Shown: positions 6,422-10,578 of the stretch, one piece after another
Position numbering within the stretch: position 1 is the stretch's first letter
How the letters are laid out: each line of letters begins with the position of its first letter
Assembly (NCBI GenBank): GCA_030620455.1
Contig: JAUXEQ010000031.1
Span: forward strand, 1-10,578
Source: a bacterium
GTDB lineage: Bacteria; UBP14; UBA6098; B30-G16
DNA: 10,578 bases
Reading direction: 5' to 3'
The notes under the pieces: model-generated
Told to the model about the DNA's origin: nothing
The model's database searches: none
The model's input: the letters and a program-made list of their open reading frames with translations, nothing else
Program-made: the position numbers and the translations under genes

Positions 6422-7048
6422 ATGGTCCATTATTTTAATAACACTGGATTCTTGAGGTGGCCTCTTTTATTTCTATTAATAATAGGACTAGTTATAGCCA
6501 TAGTAAAATTATGGTTACTAGTAAGAGCAAAAACCAACTCAAAAAAATTCCTTAAAATAATTCTTAGTACTGTTGAAAAAGATGGAATAAAAAAAGCCAT
6601 TGAAATATGCGAGAAGACTCGAGGACCGGTTTCTGCCCTTTTCCACGCGGGTTTATCAAAAACTAATCGTGGTTTAGAATACGCAGAAAATGCTATTGAA
6701 AATGAAGCAGCCATACAAATGGGTCTTTTGGAAAAAAGTATGGTTTGGCTTTCGACGATAATCTCAATATCCCCGATGCTTGGATTTCTTGGAACAGTCC
6801 AGGGCATGATCCTTGCTTTCGATCAAATCGCTCGCTCTAATGACATTGTCCCATCAGAAGTCGCAGGAGGTATTTCTGTTGCTCTGCTTACTACATTTAT
6901 GGGATTAGCTATTGCGATTCCAATGCAGTTTTTTTACAACTGGTTTGTTTCAATCATTGATGGAATTGTAATAGATATGGAGGATTCTTCAAATCAATTG
7001 GTAGAAAATCTTATAGAAATGAATGTGTTGAGGAAAGCGGAGAAATGA
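6422..7048 (+). CDS. exbB: MotA/TolQ/ExbB proton channel family protein
   Basis: Inner-membrane subunit that, with ExbD, uses the proton gradient to drive TonB. The 208 residues show the three-helix ExbB/TolQ layout: a membrane segment at about 12-34, a cytoplasmic domain (about 36-107, with ENAIENEAAIQMGLLEKSM), then the two conserved helices. The second helix contains PMLGFLGTVQGM (118-129); the third contains EVAGGISVALLTTFMGLAIAIP (146-167), whose Thr residues line the proton path in studied homologues. AGGAG lies 8 nt before the ATG. One nucleotide separates its stop from exbD. The tonB gene at the end of the operon favours ExbB over TolQ; no tolA, tolB or pal is in the window. Confidence 0.93.
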   Translation: MVHYFNNTGFLRWPLLFLLIIGLVIAIVKLWLLVRAKTNSKKFLKIILSTVEKDGIKKAIEICEKTRGPVSALFHAGLSKTNRGLEYAENAIENEAAIQMGLLEKSMVWLSTIISISPMLGFLGTVQGMILAFDQIARSNDIVPSEVAGGISVALLTTFMGLAIAIPMQFFYNWFVSIIDGIVIDMEDSSNQLVENLIEMNVLRKAEK

Positions 7049-7049
7049 T

Positions 7050-7493
7050 ATGGCTCTTCGAATTCATAAGAAAAAAATTCTTAGTAGAGAATCTGAAATT
7101 CCTACAGCTTCACTTGCTGACATTGTGTTTCTTCTATTGATATTTTTCCTTGTTACTACATCGATGAATCCCGATAAAGGACTCGGTCTTACGCTTCCAC
7201 CACCTGGCGAGGAGACTAAAAGGCACAAAGAAGATATTTTGCCGATTTTTATAAATTCAGCAGGCGAAATGCTCATCCGAGAAGACATTGTTAGTTTGAA
7301 TGAGATAAAAGAAATTGTTAAAGGAAATTTCAGAAAAAATCCTAAATTAGTAATATCGTTGATTATAGATGTAAACGCCGAGTATAGGTACATGGTTGAT
7401 GTATTAGATGAGATAAAGCTTGCTTTCGACGATCTGAAAAAGGAGAATCCAGACTTCAAGGAAAGTATTTCTCTGGCTACGCCAGCATTTTGA
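7050..7493 (+). CDS. exbD: Biopolymer transporter ExbD, first copy
   Basis: Bitopic protein with a short basic cytoplasmic tail, one membrane helix (about 23-41) and a periplasmic domain to residue 147. Asp24 at the start of the helix (IPTASLADIVFLLLIFFLVTT) corresponds to the essential proton-carrying Asp of ExbD/TolR. The periplasmic part has PIFINSAGEMLI and a second half that resembles the ExbD fold. GGAG sits 7 nt before the ATG and overlaps the end of exbB. Residues 12-41 closely resemble the second ExbD downstream, and 14 nt are identical (7099-7112 and 7568-7581), consistent with an old duplication. The first copy carries a Pro-rich LTLPPPGEE after the helix, which the second lacks. 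Confidence 0.93.
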   Translation: MALRIHKKKILSRESEIPTASLADIVFLLLIFFLVTTSMNPDKGLGLTLPPPGEETKRHKEDILPIFINSAGEMLIREDIVSLNEIKEIVKGNFRKNPKLVISLIIDVNAEYRYMVDVLDEIKLAFDDLKKENPDFKESISLATPAF

Positions 7494-7532
7494 GTTTATG
7501 TATAATCGATGTCTATGTATAAGAGGTAAAAA

Positions 7533-7952
7533 ATGAAAATTAAAACAAAAGCAAAACGCTCTTCAAGAATTCCTACAGCTTCTATTGCAGATATTGTTTT
7601 TCTGTTGTTAATATTTTTCATGTCTGTAACTGTTTTCAAAGAGTATCAGGGATTGAGAGTTGAATTACCACTGGCTAAAGCAACCAAGAAAATAGAACGA
7701 AAGAGGATGATAACTCATATTTGGATTAATGCCCAAGGGGAAATAAATGTCGATGATGTTATGGTCACTCTTGAGAATATTAGTACAGTCATGTGTCAAA
7801 AGATTTCAGAAAATCCTGCGACAATTGTATCTCTGAGAGCTGATTCACGTGTTAAATACGCTATCGTAGCGCAAGTTATTGAAGAACTTAAACAAAGCAA
7901 TGCTCTTCGCGTTAATTTCGCTACTCTCACCGAAGGAGGTGAGACAGGATGA
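7533..7952 (+). CDS. exbD: Biopolymer transporter ExbD, second copy
   Basis: A second ExbD of 139 residues with the same layout: basic N-terminus, membrane helix (about 19-37, IADIVFLLLIFFMSVTVF) with the key Asp20, and a periplasmic domain (HIWINAQGEINVDDVMV). ExbB systems use an ExbD dimer inside an ExbB pentamer. Two distinct genes in one operon suggest a heterodimer or alternative dimers; this is inference. Such exbB-exbD-exbD-tonB sets are known in Bacteroidota relatives and in Xanthomonas (exbD1-exbD2). It is separated from the first copy by 39 nt, AGAGG lies 6 nt before the ATG, and its stop overlaps the tonB start (ATGA). Confidence 0.93.
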   Translation: MKIKTKAKRSSRIPTASIADIVFLLLIFFMSVTVFKEYQGLRVELPLAKATKKIERKRMITHIWINAQGEINVDDVMVTLENISTVMCQKISENPATIVSLRADSRVKYAIVAQVIEELKQSNALRVNFATLTEGGETG

Positions 7953-8587
7953 AGTATATAGACCCTAAGGCAGACCTAAAAAACTACTGGCTTCCACTCG
8001 TTCGAAGAAAAGCTATTATTATTACTCTGCTTAGTCTAACTCTAATCGCCATAGTTTTCCCGGAGTTTAAAGTCAAGGCACTTAAAAATTTTGAGTATCA
8101 AGTTGCAATAGATGTTGAGAATGTTCCTATAACCAAACAGGAGATCAAAAAAACAGAACAACCGAAAGCGCACATAGCAGAGGTTATCGAAGCTGATCCG
8201 GAGGAAGAAGCTGACACTCAGCAAATTATTTCGGAATTGACTCCCGAAAAACCACCACCTCCTCCTCCTGAAGATATGGAAGTGTTCCCTTACATTAAAG
8301 TTGAAGTAAAACCAGAATTAATTAATCGTCCAATACCCGTTTATCCTGAGCTGGCAAGGAAATCCGGACTCGAGGGTGTTGTAGTAGTGAGATTTACTAT
8401 AGATACTAATGGAACAGTTCTTAAAGGTAGTGCAACAGTAAAATTAGCTAGACCAGAAGGTATTTTCGAAAATGCCGCTCTGCAAGCAATATACCAATGG
8501 AAATTTTCTCCAGCATACCAGAGAGATCGAAAGGTTCGGGTAAAATGGGAGCAACCTATACAATTTAAAATAAGCAGCGGCAAGTAA
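7949..8587 (+). CDS. tonB: TonB family energy transducer
   Basis: Periplasm-spanning protein that transmits ExbB/ExbD-derived energy to outer-membrane receptors. The 212 residues comprise a cytoplasmic N-terminus of about 20, a membrane anchor (about 22-38), an acidic and Pro-rich linker with six consecutive Pro (102-107), and a C-terminal TonB domain (about 128-210). That domain is marked by PVYPELARKSGLEGVVVVRFTID (130-152), ENAALQAIYQWKFSPA (174-189) and VKWEQPIQFKI (198-208). The linker is short compared with E. coli TonB, and the N-terminal tail is longer than usual. AAGGAGG lies 9 nt upstream and the start overlaps the second exbD by 4 nt, so it is last in the operon. No TonB-dependent receptor is encoded nearby, so the transported substrate is unknown. 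Confidence 0.93.
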   Translation: MKYIDPKADLKNYWLPLVRRKAIIITLLSLTLIAIVFPEFKVKALKNFEYQVAIDVENVPITKQEIKKTEQPKAHIAEVIEADPEEEADTQQIISELTPEKPPPPPPEDMEVFPYIKVEVKPELINRPIPVYPELARKSGLEGVVVVRFTIDTNGTVLKGSATVKLARPEGIFENAALQAIYQWKFSPAYQRDRKVRVKWEQPIQFKISSGK

Positions 8588-8603
8588 TTTTTTCAACCTA
8601 TTA

Positions 8604-8693
8604 ATAACACTGTTATACAATAAAACTCAATCCGAATTTATATTGAGACTAATTCTCACTTTCTGGGTATGCTCAAAAAAATTGCAGCAATTT
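8604..8693. repeat. Three small inverted repeats between tonB and the MscS-like gene
   Basis: The 152-nt gap after tonB has three perfect inverted repeats: ATAACA-C-TGTTAT (8604-8616), CTCAAT with ATTGAG over a 10-nt loop (8626-8647), and AAATTGC-A-GCAATTT (8679-8693). None has a following T-tract on the plus strand, so they do not look like standard terminators. They may be weak hairpins or operator sites. Confidence 0.3.
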
Positions 8694-8739
8694 CGAAAGA
8701 ATTTACGGTTAATCCGATTAATAAATTCCTGATAAACAT

Positions 8740-10032
8740 ATGAAAACTATAAAGAGAAATTTTCTCATTTCAATTTTATTCATCGTATGGATTTCACTCA
8801 CTATTTCATACGCAAATGGTATTACTTATTTTAATATCTTTTCTGTTATATTCCCTTCCCCGATCTTTGCAACCGAATACCTTGTAATCAAAGGCGATAC
8901 AGTTTGTGCAATTGATTCCACTCTATTTTCACGCGTTACCGACGAAGCATACGATTCATTAATATCTTCTGGAGCTTGCGATAGTTTGCTGGAAATAGAA
9001 CGTTTGGGTGAAGATACTTTCGCTGTGTATCTTTCAGATTCCCTTTTATTTAAAGTTAGAATATCCGATGAATTTGATCAAGATGTTATGATTATCAGGT
9101 TAATAGCGAGAGCTGTTCAACACATCAAAACAGAAAAGGTAAAACCAAAAATAATTCTTTCGAAAAACGTTTACAAACTTATCCTTCTATTTATATCACC
9201 AATTATCTTTGTCTTTCTTGTTTTTATTTTAAATAGGGTTTCTAAGAAACTTGTAAGAACAATAATCCATCAAGAAGGTCATTTTATCAAGGATTTCAGA
9301 ATTGGCAAACTAACCATTTTCCCAGCAAGAGATGTAGTCCTTCTATTAATAAACATTGTAAAATGGCTTAAAATCATACTAATAATCATACTTTTTTACG
9401 TTTTATTAATGTTTATTTTTTCATCGTATCCCGGTACTCATGATTTGGCAAGCAAAGCTATCACTGCCGTATTAGGAATACTTCAAAAAGTGGGTATTTT
9501 CCTTCTCAAATTTGCTGGCTACGTTTTATTAGCTATTGTTTTCACTTTCTTCGCAAGATTATCGCTTAGAATTGTTGAAATAATATTTCATCATTATCAA
9601 AAAAATCCTGAACATCTTGCAATCCCAATAAATGCATTACAACAGATAAAACTAGTTCTTAAGGTCTTTATCTCTCTACTTTTTATTCTTGGATTTATTT
9701 TACTAATCCCTGGACCTACTGAAGTCCTTGCTTTTTCCATATTTATTTTAGCACTAATTGTTATTGTTTTAGCAATATTGCCAATTACCAGAAGTTATGT
9801 TTTCGGTTATGGTTTGATAGCTAAAAACCTCGTTAAGGTGGGAGATACAGTCTACTATAATGGTGAACATTGGCATGTAGAAAAAATAACACCTTTATAT
9901 ATATTCCTAAAAACTGTAACAGATTCTGTTAATGAAAAGTCAGCCATTATTCTGACAGAAAAAATTATTGAACACGGAATTATAATAGAGAAACAGCACA
10001 CCTCAGAAAGCAATATTGAAAATAAGGATTGA
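8740..10032 (+). CDS. Membrane protein distantly related to the MscS mechanosensitive channel family
   Basis: A 430-residue protein with an N-terminal signal-like hydrophobic segment (6-24), a periplasmic domain (about 45-135) and about five membrane helices (near 143-166, 206-228, 251-272, 304-323, 328-347). The stretch YLVIKGDTVCAI (47-58), and the layout after it, recall the N-terminal domain of MscS-family proteins of Bacteroidota-like bacteria, where GDTLF is common. After the last helix, LIAKNLVKVGDTVYYNGEHWHVEKITPLYIFLKT (359-392) parallels the MscS beta domain (RPFxxGDxVxxxxxxGxVxxI). The pore helix here lacks the usual Gly/Ala-rich pattern, and the C-terminal alpha/beta domain is absent. 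Channel function is therefore uncertain; it could be a sensor or an accessory paralogue. No clear ribosome binding site precedes the ATG. It has the same strand as the tonB operon but is 152 nt away. Confidence 0.65.
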   Translation: MKTIKRNFLISILFIVWISLTISYANGITYFNIFSVIFPSPIFATEYLVIKGDTVCAIDSTLFSRVTDEAYDSLISSGACDSLLEIERLGEDTFAVYLSDSLLFKVRISDEFDQDVMIIRLIARAVQHIKTEKVKPKIILSKNVYKLILLFISPIIFVFLVFILNRVSKKLVRTIIHQEGHFIKDFRIGKLTIFPARDVVLLLINIVKWLKIILIIILFYVLLMFIFSSYPGTHDLASKAITAVLGILQKVGIFLLKFAGYVLLAIVFTFFARLSLRIVEIIFHHYQKNPEHLAIPINALQQIKLVLKVFISLLFILGFILLIPGPTEVLAFSIFILALIVIVLAILPITRSYVFGYGLIAKNLVKVGDTVYYNGEHWHVEKITPLYIFLKTVTDSVNEKSAIILTEKIIEHGIIIEKQHTSESNIENKD

Positions 10033-10112
10033 TTAATCCACGATCGTATCATCACTTTTTAACATACAAAATTAGCTTTAAGTAAACCCTAATGATTATA
10101 TTGGAAATAGCC

Positions 10113-10141
10113 TTGACATTCAAAAGCATAGAGGATATTTA
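10113..10141 (+). promoter_or_regulatory. Predicted promoter of the tRNA-Ser genes
   Basis: TTGACA (10113-10118) and TATTTA (10136-10141) are 17 nt apart. The start point would be near 10148, only a few bases before the first tRNA, a common layout for stable RNA genes. Confidence 0.6.
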
Positions 10142-10151
10142 TTATGAACTT

Positions 10152-10244
<93 letters not shown>

Positions 10245-10351
10245 ATTTTTCATTAAATATAAGTTTTACCAATTCACTTTAATCACATACTGGAGGTTTA
10301 TTTAAAACATCTAGATTGTAATTTCATTTAATATATTAACCAATTTAAATA

Positions 10352-10437
10352 GGAGGGGTGCCGGAGCGGTCGAACGGGACGGTCTCGAAAACCGTTGTCC
10401 CCTTTGGGGACCGAGGGTTCGAATCCCTCCCCCTCCG
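10352..10437 (+). tRNA. tRNA-Ser (anticodon CGA)
   Basis: A second class II tRNA, 86 nt, reading UCG. The acceptor arms GGAGGGG (10352-10358) and CCCCTCC (10430-10436) pair fully, with discriminator G10437. The anticodon stem is ACGGT/ACCGT (10379-10383, 10391-10395) with loop CTCGAAA, so CGA is at 10386-10388. The variable arm GTCCCC-TTT-GGGGAC (10397-10411) is a clean hairpin and the T-arm is GGGTTCGAATCCC. CCA is not encoded. It lies 107 nt after the first tRNA-Ser and may be on the same transcript. Confidence 0.97.
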
Positions 10438-10578
10438 AAATTAAACTATAAATTTAGTCTGAAAAACATACATAATAAAAATGAAAAATATAATTCATTG
10501 CAATTATTTATTTATTCGTATAAAATAAATTATTATTGTATTTCTTAATAAGCATAAATAAGAATAATATAATTTATC

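Noticed and set aside
6430..6807. Antisense open frame inside exbB
   Set aside because: It is a mirror of a strongly conserved membrane protein gene; hydrophobic codons often leave open antisense frames.
7064..7459. Antisense open frame inside the first exbD
   Set aside because: Same reason: the sense strand encodes a clear ExbD with its own ribosome binding site and operon context.
8588..8739. Rho-independent terminator after tonB
   Set aside because: The inverted repeats there are AT-rich and short and lack a following T-tract.
10438..10578. Gene or RNA in the right-hand tail
   Set aside because: The 141 nt are very AT-rich with stops in all frames and no stable GC stem; only loose AT inverted repeats are present.

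Overview
The window comes from an AT-rich bacterial chromosome. Its gene content points to a diderm (outer-membrane) bacterium: there is an ExbB/ExbD/ExbD/TonB energy-transduction operon, and the cell-wall genes are arranged in a division and cell wall (dcw) cluster. The double-ExbD arrangement, the PASTA-tailed FtsI and the Cys-rich C-terminal stretch of RsmH recall uncultured lineages around the FCB group (Bacteroidota-like phyla and candidate phyla). That placement is inference; no marker here fixes the phylum. The standard bacterial code fits every gene.

Left half (1-5288, minus strand): the start of a dcw operon, transcribed right to left as mraZ - rsmH - ftsL-like - ftsI - murE, with murE running off the left edge. 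The genes overlap or nearly abut (38-nt overlap mraZ/rsmH, 4-nt ATGA overlap rsmH/ftsL, 2-nt gap ftsI/murE). A consensus-like promoter (TTGACA, 16 nt, TATTAT) lies upstream of mraZ. It is followed in the 5' leader by three tandem 10-bp repeats beginning TGG, which match the known MraZ operator pattern and imply autoregulation of the operon. The products link cell-cycle regulation (MraZ), ribosome maturation (RsmH), the septal complex (FtsL), septal transpeptidation (FtsI) and peptidoglycan precursor synthesis (MurE).

Middle (5289-6421): a divergent clpP gene with a near-perfect ribosome binding site. The protein has the catalytic Ser and His, but the position of the triad Asp is Asn. A 334-nt AT-rich spacer follows; it has no gene, only palindromes and a probable promoter for the next operon.

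Right half (6422-10578, plus strand): exbB - exbD1 - exbD2 - tonB form a tight operon for a proton-motive-force-driven outer-membrane energiser. Next is a 430-residue membrane protein related at a distance to the MscS family, with a periplasmic N-terminal domain and a degenerate, shortened channel region. Two class II tRNA-Ser genes (anticodons GGA and CGA) lie close together, and an AT-rich tail without a gene ends the window.

Most of the window is well-known housekeeping machinery. I do not see a clearly new multi-gene system. The points most worth a second look are the Asn in the ClpP triad, the intact MraZ operator array, the altered RsmH motif and the unusual MscS-like protein.
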